Below are positions 41,820 through 50,378 of a DNA stretch of 64,000 nucleotides, piece after piece; the first letter of the stretch is position 1; every line of letters starts with the position of its first letter. The DNA is taken from assembly GCA_030530205.1 (NCBI GenBank), contig JAUMVK010000019.1, forward strand, positions 9,434-73,433, read 5' to 3'. The DNA is from RGIG3701 sp030530205 (GTDB lineage Bacteria; Planctomycetota; Planctomycetia; Pirellulales; Thermoguttaceae). A program made the translations under genes and the position numbers. Under the pieces are notes generated by a model, which saw only the letters and a program-made list of their open reading frames with translations, made no database searches and was not told where the DNA came from.

Positions 41820-44249
41820 ATGGTGAAGAATATGACCCGTTCCTTTTTGATCCTCGCGTTTGTGTTGTTGTTTGTTCCTGGAACACAGGCGGCGACGTGG
41901 ACCGGCGATGACCTTTCCAACGGCGGCGCGCTGACGCAGGATACGACGCTCACTCTTTCCGGCGGCGAGACCGTTACGGTGGTTCAGAAAATCACCGGTT
42001 CCGCCGGATCGCTGACGATCACCGGCGCCGGTACTTTGGCGCTCGATCGCGATCCGGACGCCGCCAGCGTGTACCACACGTACACCGGGCCGACCATCAT
42101 CGCCGATGGGACCGCCGACGCTTTCACCACGCTGCGAGTCAACAAGCAGTTCACCTTCACGAACAGCTCGAGCCTGACCATCGGCTCCTACGGCGTTCTG
42201 GACCTCCGGGCCGGCAACTCGCTCGGTTACTATCCGAATGTTCTGAGAACGATCAACCTGAACGGAAACGCCACGATCACGACCGCGGAAGCCGGCGCAA
42301 CGCACTCGAACCTCGGGACGATCAACGTCTCCGGGACCGGGAACCAGATCATCGGGACGAACGCGGGCTCCGGCAATTTCGGGAACTTCTTCCTTGCCGG
42401 GGCGTTCACGCTCGCGGACAATTCGGCGCTAGAGATCAAAACGACCAAAATGCGCACCCGAATTCCGACTTCGGCGATCTCGAAGGAAGGGGTGAACCAG
42501 TCCGGGATCTTCAACGTCGGGTCCAACGCCACGCTGACCGTGAATCCTGCGACGGAAGGCGGGGACGTCACGCTGACTCTCACGGACAGCGGGGAGGGCG
42601 CGACCCAGTTCGTGAAAAAGGGCGCCGGCACGATGACGCTTAACGGCACTCTGGACCTTGGAAACAACAAAGAGACCAGCGGAAAGAAAAACCACCAGGC
42701 CACGGTCGAGGCCGGAACGCTGAACGTGACGAAAATTTCCGGAGCGGGCCAGTTCAACCAGACCGGCGGGAAGACCGTCGCGGAAACGATTGAAGCGGGC
42801 GGAACGTACATCATTTCCGGCGGCGAGCTTGAAGTCACGAGCACCATGTTCAACTGGGACAACAGCGGCAGTTTCACGATGACCGGCGGAAAACTGACCG
42901 CGACCAAAATCTACGTGGCGGGAACGACCGGCGAGATCTCTGGCGGAACGCTTGCCGTTTCTGAAAAATTTTGCCTGAACGCGAACACCGAGTTCACCAT
43001 CTCCGGTGGGGATAATACGGTCGCGGAAATGTACGTCCATACGGGTTCCAGACTGAATATTACCGGAAACCTGAAGACTGCCAAGCCTTCCAACTACGGA
43101 AGCATCTACGTAACGGACGGCGGCTCGATGAACATCACCGGGGACAATGGGGGCAGTTTCGGTGGGACCATTTACGTCACCGGGAGCAAAACCGTCGGTG
43201 AAACCACGACGAAAAGCACGCTCAATCTCGACGCTTCCAACGCGATCTACACCGGTACGATCGACTTGAACGGCGGCGTCCTGAGCATGAACGCAAGCAA
43301 CGCGATGTACTACTTTGGCAATGGAACCGGCCTTACGGCCGTGGTCAAGATGAAAAACGGCGCGGAGATCGTCAACACGCTGACGGACGCGCACTCGAAC
43401 CTCGGCATGATCGAAGTCTCCGGCACGGGAAACAAAATCTCGGCCTCCGGCAATGGAAGCGGCTACGGGAATTTCTTCCTCGCCGGGAAGATCACGCTGG
43501 CTGAAAACGCGGACCTGACGCTGGACCTGAAGAAAGTGACGCTCCGCCGTACAAACGCGGGTGTTCCTGAAGACGGAAAATCGACCTCCGGCATTTTTGA
43601 CGTGGGGTCTGGTGCGACGATCTACGCGAACATCGGCACGATGAATCTGGAGGATGGAACGGCTTCGTTCGTCAAGAAGGGTGACGGCACGATGATCGTC
43701 AACGGCATCGTGAGCGGCAGCGGCCCGCTTACCGTCGAGGCCGGAACGCTGAACCTGAACGGCAAGCAAACCTACACCGGCGCGACGACGATTTCCGCCG
43801 ATGGCCTCCTCGGAACGGGCACGGCCGCCAATCCGTACGGAACGCTGGACCTGACCAGCACCAAAGTCACGCTGGACGGCGGAAAGATCGTGTGTGATGT
43901 TTCCGGCGGCCAAAAGGATGCTTTCACGTTCGGCGATCTGGAACTGATCGACGGCGCGGAGGTCATTTTGAACTGGTTCGGCGATGAAGAAATGCCGGAA
44001 TCGTTGGAACTGGATATTCACGCCCGAAACGCGATCGACGAGGCGGGAAACGCTCTTACGGCTTTTGCGGTCGGGGGTGATTTCGCGGGTTACAGGGGCA
44101 AGATCGCGGACGGCACATGGCTGGTGTACAGCGAAGGCCCTGAAGGCTCCGTCCCAGAACCGGCTTCGTGGCTTCTGCTTCTTTTGGGGTTAGTTGGATT
44201 GAAATTCAGAAATTTTTCGTGTTGGCAGGAAGAAAAAGTCTGCTTTTAA
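41820..44249 (+). CDS. PEP-CTERM extracellular repeat protein (autotransporter-like beta-helix)
   Basis: An 809-residue exported protein. A signal peptide (SFLILAFVLLFVPGTQA) precedes many Gly/Thr/Asn-rich repeats of the autotransporter-associated type: FVKKGAGTMTLNG and FVKKGDGTMIVNG, VEAGTLN, and YTGPTIIADGTAD/YTGATTISADG. They predict a right-handed beta-helix. Internal duplication is visible: HSNLGTINVSGTGN...FFLAGAFTLA recurs as HSNLGMIEVSGTGN...FFLAGKITLA. The C-terminus has the sorting signal VPEPASWLLLLLGLVGL followed by KFR, but with 12 further residues ending EEKVCF. It should be anchored or processed by an exosortase. The GC content looks higher than in neighbouring housekeeping genes. 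It precedes the pseudopilin gene by 43 bp. Confidence 0.85.
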   Translation: MVKNMTRSFLILAFVLLFVPGTQAATWTGDDLSNGGALTQDTTLTLSGGETVTVVQKITGSAGSLTITGAGTLALDRDPDAASVYHTYTGPTIIADGTADAFTTLRVNKQFTFTNSSSLTIGSYGVLDLRAGNSLGYYPNVLRTINLNGNATITTAEAGATHSNLGTINVSGTGNQIIGTNAGSGNFGNFFLAGAFTLADNSALEIKTTKMRTRIPTSAISKEGVNQSGIFNVGSNATLTVNPATEGGDVTLTLTDSGEGATQFVKKGAGTMTLNGTLDLGNNKETSGKKNHQATVEAGTLNVTKISGAGQFNQTGGKTVAETIEAGGTYIISGGELEVTSTMFNWDNSGSFTMTGGKLTATKIYVAGTTGEISGGTLAVSEKFCLNANTEFTISGGDNTVAEMYVHTGSRLNITGNLKTAKPSNYGSIYVTDGGSMNITGDNGGSFGGTIYVTGSKTVGETTTKSTLNLDASNAIYTGTIDLNGGVLSMNASNAMYYFGNGTGLTAVVKMKNGAEIVNTLTDAHSNLGMIEVSGTGNKISASGNGSGYGNFFLAGKITLAENADLTLDLKKVTLRRTNAGVPEDGKSTSGIFDVGSGATIYANIGTMNLEDGTASFVKKGDGTMIVNGIVSGSGPLTVEAGTLNLNGKQTYTGATTISADGLLGTGTAANPYGTLDLTSTKVTLDGGKIVCDVSGGQKDAFTFGDLELIDGAEVILNWFGDEEMPESLELDIHARNAIDEAGNALTAFAVGGDFAGYRGKIADGTWLVYSEGPEGSVPEPASWLLLLLGLVGLKFRNFSCWQEEKVCF

Positions 44250-44292
44250 TAATTAAAACGTTCATTTCCATTCCGTACAGTCGAGGTGCTTC

Positions 44293-45351
44293 ATGAAACC
44301 GAAAACCATTTGCTCCCGTATCGGCTTTACGTTGGTTGAGCTGCGGGGACTACGCTTCCAGCGTCGTTTCAAAGTTCATGCCGGCTTTACGTTGGTTGAG
44401 CTTTTAGTTGTCATCGCAATTATTGGGATGCTTATGGGACTTCTTCTGCCGGCAGTTCAGCAGGCGCGTGAAGCGGCTCGGAACATACAGTGCAGCAACA
44501 ACCTGAAGCAAATGGCTACGGCCTGTTTGACCCATGAGTCAACCAATCAAGTCTTCCCTTCCGGTGGTTGGCACTATCACATCGTGGGGGATGCTGACCG
44601 CGGGTTTGGCAAAAATCAGCCCGGAAGCTGGATTTTCTCGATACTGCCATATATCGATCAGAGCGCACTTTTTAATCTTTCGGCCTTGGGGGAACCTCCG
44701 ACACAAGAAGCCTCCGGGACGAAAAAGTCAAACAATCAAAAGCTGCTTACGACCCCTCTATCGTTCCTGAACTGCCCAACGCGCCGCAAGGCCAGATTGT
44801 ATCAGTTCAATTCCGGGTATAAAATTTACAACGCGATAACTCCTTCTACGTGTGTGCGCAGTGATTACGCCGGGAATTTCGGTGGCGACAGCAGTGCGTG
44901 TGAACAGTGGGGAGAAGGCTCCGCTTGCGATTTGAAGTATTCGGATGTGACCCCTAATTTTACTGCCTGGCCGTCGATTTCGAATACGATCGGTGTTATT
45001 TTTGGGTTCAGTGACATTGACGCAGGAAAGATTTATGACGGTCTTTCCAATACCTTCCTCGCGGGCGAAAAATATGTTTGCCCTGATCATTATGAAACCG
45101 GAGGAATTGGTTCCGATAATGAGGGCGCGCACCACGGCAACGATAATGACAACCAGCGCTGCTCCTGGAATCCTCCGTTGCAGGACCGACGAGGCAAGGA
45201 CCAGGGGGATAATTTTGGAAGCGCTCATGCCGGTGTCTTCAATATGGCGCTCTGTGATGGAGCCCTCAAGACAATTTCCTATTCAATCGATATGACGGTT
45301 TTCAGAAATCTCGGAAGAAGGGAAGACGGAAACGCAACCCCGATCGATTAA
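44293..45351 (+). CDS. DUF1559 type IV pseudopilin-like protein with a duplicated prepilin motif
   Basis: A 352-residue member of the DUF1559 family, which is greatly expanded in planctomycetes. The second GFTLVELLVVIAIIGMLMG (from about residue 31) is a full class III prepilin signal and transmembrane helix, followed by LLPAVQQAREAARNIQCSNN, the family hallmark, and a C-terminal H-G-x-N-x-A-x-x-DG-like block (SAHAGVFNMALCDGALK). Twenty residues earlier a partial copy, GFTLVEL, stands alone, because 60 bp have been added in frame with 21-bp direct repeats. Cleavage at the second site would leave a leader of about 31 residues. The protein is probably displayed on the cell surface or in a pseudopilus. 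Confidence 0.9.
   Translation: MKPKTICSRIGFTLVELRGLRFQRRFKVHAGFTLVELLVVIAIIGMLMGLLLPAVQQAREAARNIQCSNNLKQMATACLTHESTNQVFPSGGWHYHIVGDADRGFGKNQPGSWIFSILPYIDQSALFNLSALGEPPTQEASGTKKSNNQKLLTTPLSFLNCPTRRKARLYQFNSGYKIYNAITPSTCVRSDYAGNFGGDSSACEQWGEGSACDLKYSDVTPNFTAWPSISNTIGVIFGFSDIDAGKIYDGLSNTFLAGEKYVCPDHYETGGIGSDNEGAHHGNDNDNQRCSWNPPLQDRRGKDQGDNFGSAHAGVFNMALCDGALKTISYSIDMTVFRNLGRREDGNATPID
44322..44402. repeat. 21-bp direct repeats flanking an R5 arm inside the pseudopilin gene
   Basis: Bases 44322-44342 and 44382-44402 are identical (both contain GGCTTTACGTTGGTTGAGCT). Between them, 44345-44369 matches the R5 arm at 46941-46965 (as complement) at 24 of 25 positions. The net addition is 60 bp, a multiple of three. 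Confidence 0.9.
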
Positions 45352-45465
45352 AAGAGGAAACTATATCTGAAAGAATAATCCACAAAAACCATTTGGTTCG
45401 GATTCGTCGTATGACCTCTTTCAAACCAGGCCAGTAAGCACGTCTTCTCAAAAGGAATTGCCAAA

Positions 45466-46548
45466 TTGTCCGCCATCATTTCCATCCCGTTTCAGGAAAA
45501 AGTCACGACCCGATTCTCCGGGAGTGAGGAAGGGGTGACGGAGTTGCGTACCCATCCGTTTATCGCGGGGCAGGAGAATTACGTTCTTTGTTCGGTCGTT
45601 TACGATGTCATTCAGGATTATCCCAATCCGTTTGCGATGCTGATCCACGGGCCGCTCGGGTTTGGAAAGTCCCATCTGACGGAGGGACTTTTGATTGCGT
45701 GGTTTGGCCGTCATCCGGGGGCAAAAGTCAAGCTGGTGTCCGCGCGTGATTTCGCACGTTCCTGGGCGCAGGCGCAGCGTACCCGCACGACCCACGAGTT
45801 TTTCGAAGAGTATCATACTCTTGACTTTTTCGTTCTGGATGAACTTCAGGAAATTGCGACACATACGGCCACGCAGGAGCAGCTCGTGCAGACGCTCGAC
45901 CTCTTGCTGAGGCGTGGCGCAAGGGTCTTTCTGACGGCCAACCAGCCCCTGGCGGCCTTGACGCTCATTCCGAAACTTGCGTCCCGGCTCCGTCAGGGGG
46001 TCAGCATTGAAATTCATCTTCCGGCCCCGGAGACCCGCCGCAGGATTTTGACCCAGACCGAAATTTCTCGAAATGTTCCGATTTCGGAATCGGCTCTTGA
46101 CGAGTTTGTGGCCCTTGCGGACCGCGAGGAACTTTCGGTCGGCGAGATGCTTCAGCGGTTCCAGAAGATGGAATGGATCCGCAAAACCCGGCAGGAAAAC
46201 GAGATCCAGTCCGAATCAGTTTCCAAGGTCTTTGCCAGTTCAGAGGAAAATGTTCCGGTTACCGTGGCGGAGATTGCGAAACTGGCGGCTAAATTCTACA
46301 AAGTGAAGCTCACGGATCTGCGGAGCAAGTCGCGCAAAACGGTCCTCGTGACGGTCCGCGACGTGGTTTACTGCATGGCCCGGCGCCTGACAGACGCGAC
46401 GCTGGACGAGATCGGGACGTACTTCGGCGGCCGCGACCACACGACGATCCTGCACGGCTGCGCACAGGCGGAAAGCCTCATCGAAAGCGACGAGGAAGTC
46501 CGCCGCTGTGTCGATTTTCTGCTCTCTGAGTTAAAATCCGGGCGTTAA
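45466..46548 (+). CDS. dnaA: DnaA-type replication initiator lacking domains I and II
   Basis: A 360-residue AAA+ protein starting at a TTG (45466) about nine bases after AAGGA. Domain III has a Walker A GPLGFGKS (residues 62-69), Walker B FFVLDELQEIA (about 122-132), the sensor-like VFLTANQP, and LASRLRQG, where DnaA has its arginine finger. Domain IV has KLTDLRSKSRKTVLVTVRDV and the DnaA-box-binding signature GGRDHTTILHG (about 319-329). It begins almost at domain III (HPFIAGQENYVLC), so the helicase-loading domain I and the linker are absent; usual DnaA is about 450 residues. Domain IV rules out Hda. It could be the main initiator of this lineage or an accessory paralogue. Confidence 0.88.
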   Translation: MSAIISIPFQEKVTTRFSGSEEGVTELRTHPFIAGQENYVLCSVVYDVIQDYPNPFAMLIHGPLGFGKSHLTEGLLIAWFGRHPGAKVKLVSARDFARSWAQAQRTRTTHEFFEEYHTLDFFVLDELQEIATHTATQEQLVQTLDLLLRRGARVFLTANQPLAALTLIPKLASRLRQGVSIEIHLPAPETRRRILTQTEISRNVPISESALDEFVALADREELSVGEMLQRFQKMEWIRKTRQENEIQSESVSKVFASSEENVPVTVAEIAKLAAKFYKVKLTDLRSKSRKTVLVTVRDVVYCMARRLTDATLDEIGTYFGGRDHTTILHGCAQAESLIESDEEVRRCVDFLLSELKSGR

Positions 46549-46797
46549 AACCGTTTTCTTCGTTAAATTCCAAATTTACGTAAACATTTTACATCGGAAA
46601 TACGATAATATGTAAAAGCCAGAGCCTTCTTTGGTTTTTACGCAGTTGAGAATAATCAGGGGACGACCGTTTGCTTCCGTCCCTGGCGTTTGGGTTCGCC
46701 GCGATTTTTTCTGCTGCGTTTTTTTATTTCTTGTACGTCTCCCCCCTTGCTTTTCTCAGGGTTTTCGTTTATTATAAATCTGACTTTACTCGCTTAC
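46549..46797. other. Intergenic stretch, no gene seen
   Basis: AT-rich sequence after dnaA without a convincing gene, terminator or cluster of DnaA boxes. The repeat pair R5/R2 begins at 46798. Confidence 0.5.
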
Positions 46798-46965
46798 GGG
46801 GACGGCGCTTCCAGCGTCGTTTAAAGCCACCATCTTCGAGTTGGTTGGCGCGTTAGTGCCGGGGGGAGTTGGTTGGCACGCTCCTTTACTCCCCCAGTCT
46901 CGCTTGTGCTCGCCAGCCCTCTCAAGGAGGGGGCCTTTAAAAACGACGCTGGAAGCGTCGTCCCC
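46798..46965. repeat. R5 inverted repeat with an R2 element nested inside
   Basis: R5 arms 46798-46822 and 46941-46965 are reverse complements with one mismatch; each arm is itself a hairpin (ACGACGC-TTCCA-GCGTCGT). Between them, 46823-46940 is an inverted R2 copy, matching 5127-5243 over most of its length (GCGAGACTGGGGGAGT, CTCCCCCCGGC). A short AT-rich tandem (TTACGCATTACGCTTTACG) follows up to the kdsD start. Confidence 0.85.
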
Positions 46966-47003
46966 AATTACGCATTACGCTTTACGAATTACGCATTAAA
47001 AAA

Positions 47004-47963
47004 ATGGACTGGACTCAAAGAAGCAAAGAAATATTCGCGCAGGAGATTGAAGAATTGCGAAAAGTGGCCGACCGGCTCGGCAGCGAGATGGATCAGGTCG
47101 TCGATTTGATTTACGGCTCGTCCGGGAAAGTCGTGATCACCGGGATCGGCAAAACGGGGATCATCGGGCATAAACTTGCAGCCTCGCTCGCTTCCACCGG
47201 GACGCACGCGATTTTTCTCAATGCGGCCGAAGCGGTCCACGGCGATCTTGGGATGGTCTGCCGGGGTGACATCGTGATCGCCATCTCGAACAGCGGAATG
47301 TCGCGGGAGATCCTCGCCATTCTGGAGCCTCTGAAAACGCTCGAGTGTACGCTCATCGCCATGACGGGAAACCCGAAGTCGGAACTGGCTCTGGCGGCGG
47401 ATTTCGTACTGGACACGGGGGTGAGTTCCGAGGCCGGGGCGATCGGTCTGGCGCCGACCACGTCCACCACAGCCGCGCTGGTCATGGGGGACGCACTGAC
47501 CGTTTGTCTGATGGAAAAACGGAATTTTCAGGCGGCCAATTTCGTCCTCTACCATCCCGGCGGCGCGCTGGGTCGGCGGCTCCTCACTCGCGTCAGAGAC
47601 CGCATGGAGACGAATATTCCCCGCGTGGGGATCCACTCGGATTTCCGTGAGATCGTGTACGAGGTCAGCAGCAAACGCCTCGGAATGACCGTAGTATTTG
47701 ACGAGGAAAACCACCCGGTCGGGATCATCACCGACGGCGACATTCGGCGCGCGATCCAGAATTTCGACGACATTCGGAAGATCGAGGCGCAGGACTTCAT
47801 GACGCGGAATTTCAAGCGCATCCGTCCCGACGTGATGGTGAGCGACGCGCTGGAACTGATGGACCTGCACAAAATCACGACGCTGGCCGTCATGGACGGT
47901 AACCAGATCGTCGGGATCCTGTCCATCCACCACATTTTTGATTTCAGGAACGATAAATTATAG
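47004..47963 (+). CDS. kdsD: D-arabinose 5-phosphate isomerase
   Basis: KdsD turns ribulose 5-phosphate into arabinose 5-phosphate, the precursor of Kdo. The 319 residues contain a SIS domain with VVITGIGKTGIIGHKLAASLAS, FLNAAEAVHGDLGMV and ISNSGMSREIL. The characteristic APTTSTTAALVMGDAL and YHPGGALGRRLL follow, then two CBS domains (from about residue 210) including VGIITDGDIRR. The length and layout are those of KdsD/GutQ. The ATG at 47004 lacks a clear Shine-Dalgarno site. Its partner in the pathway, kdsC, is at 18400. It overlaps nothing and is 13 bp ahead of a secreted glycosidase-like gene. Confidence 0.94.
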   Translation: MDWTQRSKEIFAQEIEELRKVADRLGSEMDQVVDLIYGSSGKVVITGIGKTGIIGHKLAASLASTGTHAIFLNAAEAVHGDLGMVCRGDIVIAISNSGMSREILAILEPLKTLECTLIAMTGNPKSELALAADFVLDTGVSSEAGAIGLAPTTSTTAALVMGDALTVCLMEKRNFQAANFVLYHPGGALGRRLLTRVRDRMETNIPRVGIHSDFREIVYEVSSKRLGMTVVFDEENHPVGIITDGDIRRAIQNFDDIRKIEAQDFMTRNFKRIRPDVMVSDALELMDLHKITTLAVMDGNQIVGILSIHHIFDFRNDKL

Positions 47964-47976
47964 AAGGAACCCAATT

Positions 47977-49446
47977 ATGCGACCCGCCCATTTTTTTCTT
48001 GTGGTTTTTTGCTTTTTGACGCTTCCGCTCGGCGCGAAGGAAATTTTCGTCATTAATGAGGACGATTCCCATTTTTACGGCTCGAGGCGCCCGGAGCAGA
48101 TGAATCTGGATGGCCTGCACGCGTTCATCGACCAGTACGCTGACACGCAGGTCACGCATTTGTTCCTCTGCCCGAACTCGCAGTGCGCCGACTTCCGGTC
48201 CAAAACCCGCGACGCCGTGTGGGATCATCTCGACCGCGCGAAAGGGGTTTTGTGGTTCGAAAACGCCAAGCGGCTCTTTGACGCCGGGTTGGATCCTTAC
48301 GCCGTCTGGATCGACCGGTGCCGGGAGAAGGGGATTTCGCCGTGGATCTCGATGCGCATGAACGACGTGCATGATGCGTTGGAAGTCGAGCACTGGATCC
48401 ACTCGTCGTTCTGGCGTGACCATCCCGAGTGGTGGCGCCGGCCGAACTCCGAGACCAAAGTTTGGGTGGACCGTTCGCTGAACTATGCAGTGCCCGAGGT
48501 TTATGCGTACAATCTGGCCTTTGCCGCCGAAATTCTGGAACGGTACGACACGGATGGGATCGAGCTGGACTGGATGCGTTTCGGTTTCCATCTGACTCCC
48601 GGAAAGGAAGCGGAGGAAGCGCCGATTTTGACCCGATTCGTCGCGGAGGTCCACAAGCTGGCGGACGAATGGTCCCAAAAGCGCGGGCATAAAGTTTCCG
48701 TTGCGGTCCGTGTTCCGACCCACCCCGACGCGGCCGCGGGCCTCGGAATGGACGCGGTGGACTGGGCGAAAAAAGGGCTGGTCGATTGGATCATTCCGGC
48801 CCCGTTCTGGCGTACGACCGACTACGATATTCCGGTCGGACTTTGGAAAGAGCGCGTGGCGGGGACCGGCGTGAAAGTGATCCCGTGCGCGGAACACAGT
48901 ACAGCCGCGGGGCCAAATCTCCCCATGACGCCGAACTCGCTGCAAATGTTGGCGGGCTGGGCCGATACGATGCGGTACCGCGGCGCGGAGGGGCTTTACC
49001 TCTTTAACTGGATGGACTGCCAGACGCTTCCCGTGCTTAAATCCGAGTACGAATTCCTCCTGAAAAACGGCCCGGCGGCGGCCGAAAACCCGGTTTACCC
49101 GCTGGCGTACCGCGATACGGTGCCGGAGGGCTTTTCGCGTGGCGAGCAGCTTCCTCGCAAACTCGCGACGGGAGCGGAGTTTACTGTTCCGCACGGCATC
49201 GATTTGGGGGCGGTCCACGTGCTTTTGGGCGTGAGTGAAGATGAAGAGATTCCGGAGGGCGTGACTCTGAACGGGAAAACGGCCCTGAGCGCCGAGAAAG
49301 TTCCGAACGCGGGACGAGAGAAAGTCACGCCGTTCGCCGTCCGTTACACGTTCCCGAACGACGCGGTGAGAGTGGGAGAAAACCAGATCTCCGTCCCGGC
49401 CCAGAAAGGAGCAAAAGGGGAGATCCGCTGGGTCGAGATGAATTAA
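47977..49446 (+). CDS. Secreted glycoside hydrolase-like TIM-barrel protein (GHL10-like)
   Basis: The ATG at 47977 (MRPAHFFLVVFCFLTLPLGA) is used because it follows AGAAGGA and opens into a signal peptide. The 489-residue product has a TIM-barrel glycosidase look: GISPWISMRMNDVH, HPEWWRRPNSETKVWVDRSL, YDTDGIELDWMRFGFHL (probable acid in DGIELDW), VSVAVRVPTHP and LYLFNWMD. A small C-terminal beta domain follows. It resembles family-10-like putative glycosidases of planctomycetes and Verrucomicrobia; the exact GH family is not certain. It probably acts in the periplasm or outside on plant or algal glycans. Confidence 0.75.
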   Translation: MRPAHFFLVVFCFLTLPLGAKEIFVINEDDSHFYGSRRPEQMNLDGLHAFIDQYADTQVTHLFLCPNSQCADFRSKTRDAVWDHLDRAKGVLWFENAKRLFDAGLDPYAVWIDRCREKGISPWISMRMNDVHDALEVEHWIHSSFWRDHPEWWRRPNSETKVWVDRSLNYAVPEVYAYNLAFAAEILERYDTDGIELDWMRFGFHLTPGKEAEEAPILTRFVAEVHKLADEWSQKRGHKVSVAVRVPTHPDAAAGLGMDAVDWAKKGLVDWIIPAPFWRTTDYDIPVGLWKERVAGTGVKVIPCAEHSTAAGPNLPMTPNSLQMLAGWADTMRYRGAEGLYLFNWMDCQTLPVLKSEYEFLLKNGPAAAENPVYPLAYRDTVPEGFSRGEQLPRKLATGAEFTVPHGIDLGAVHVLLGVSEDEEIPEGVTLNGKTALSAEKVPNAGREKVTPFAVRYTFPNDAVRVGENQISVPAQKGAKGEIRWVEMN

Positions 49447-49461
49447 TTGGGGGGCGAAATA

Positions 49462-49500
49462 ACGTAAAAAACGGGGTCATCACTGACCCCGCTCGCCGGT
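49462..49500. terminator. R3 hairpin, copy b (inverted), between convergent genes
   Basis: CGGGGTCATCACTGACCCCG forms the same stem as R3a on the opposite strand, followed by GCTCGCCGG and preceded by GTAAAAAA. It lies between the stops of the glycosidase-like and DUF1080 genes. Confidence 0.7.
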
Positions 49501-50316
49501 TTATTTCAGAGGCATGATCGTGATTCTGCGGAATTCGATCCCGCAGCCTTCGGACTGGAGCTGGATCTTGCCCGCCCGGGGCGAGACGTGCGTGGCGTGG
49601 TTCACGAACTTCCCGTTGAAGTAGCAGTCCACCGAGTCGCCGTCGCAGACCAGCTCGGCCGTGTTCCACTCACCCATCGGATTTTCGTTTACGGCCGGTT
49701 TTACGTCCGTCGTGTCGGTCCAGTCCCGCGCAATGTCGAGCCTGCAAACGCGGTCGTTCCCCGTGAGCGTCTCTTCCGGCCCGTTTGCGTCGTAGATGAA
49801 ATACTTGCCGCCGAGTTTCTCTTCGGCGCTGACGGTCGATTTGAGAAAAACGTCCTGGAGGTCTTTCAGCCCGACGGTCCAGAAATCGCCCGACGCGCCA
49901 AGGATCAGATTGTACTCGTGGGAGATCATCCAGACGCCGCCGAAGGAGCCGTCCTCACCGATGGAGTGGAACAGGATCCCGCTGTCCGGGGCCGCGCCGA
50001 CTTTGGAGCCGTGAACTTCGCCGGTCCAGCGGTACTCAACGATGAGGCGGTAATTCTCGAACGACTCGTTCGTCGTGATGCAACCCATTTCTTCGCCGGT
50101 GACGTGGATCACGCCGTCCCGGACGGAGAAAACTCCCTTCGGGTCGCAGTTCCTGCTGCGGCCGCGCAGGTACGTGTACCAGTTGGTGAGGTCTTTCCCG
50201 TTGAAAAGTTCCCGGCTTTGCGTGACGGGCGTGGGAACCGGTTCCTCTGCCTGAATTTCTGCCAGTCCGAGGAAGATGGAAAGGAAAAGGGTGGAAAAAA
50301 GGAGGGCGGGTTTCAT
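49501..50316 (-). CDS. Secreted DUF1080 (3-keto-disaccharide hydrolase-like) protein
   Basis: The start at 50316 (MKPALLFSTLFLSIFLGLAE) gives a 271-residue protein with a signal peptide; an ATG four codons upstream is also possible. One DUF1080 domain begins at SRELFNGKDLTNWYTYLRG and includes DGVIHVTGEEMGCITT, PDSGILFHSIGED, GEWNTAELVCDGDSVDCYFN and the closing GKIQLQSEGCGIEFRRITI. These are strong family marks; the Glu in LQSEG and the Asp/His residues line the ligand site. It is single-domain, unlike the two-domain copy at 3141. It is followed by an R3 hairpin, like that copy. Confidence 0.9.
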   Translation of the reverse strand: MKPALLFSTLFLSIFLGLAEIQAEEPVPTPVTQSRELFNGKDLTNWYTYLRGRSRNCDPKGVFSVRDGVIHVTGEEMGCITTNESFENYRLIVEYRWTGEVHGSKVGAAPDSGILFHSIGEDGSFGGVWMISHEYNLILGASGDFWTVGLKDLQDVFLKSTVSAEEKLGGKYFIYDANGPEETLTGNDRVCRLDIARDWTDTTDVKPAVNENPMGEWNTAELVCDGDSVDCYFNGKFVNHATHVSPRAGKIQLQSEGCGIEFRRITIMPLK

Positions 50317-50378
50317 AAAAGGGTCCATTCTGTAAAAGCAAAAAAGGGAAACGGGTTTCTGGCTGAACGGGAAATCCG

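Noticed and set aside
42429..44021. 530-codon antisense frame opposite the PEP-CTERM gene
   Set aside because: Repetitive GC-rich sequence gives open frames on both strands; the plus-strand frame has a signal peptide and sorting signal, this one has neither.
45355..45466. Replication origin (oriC) upstream of dnaA
   Set aside because: Only one near-match to the DnaA box (TAATCCACA at 45376) was found, no cluster. The nearby parS cluster makes an origin in the area likely, but not at this exact place.
47944..49218. 424-codon antisense frame opposite the glycosidase-like gene
   Set aside because: No ribosome site and an Arg/His/Val-rich composition typical of reversed coding sequence.
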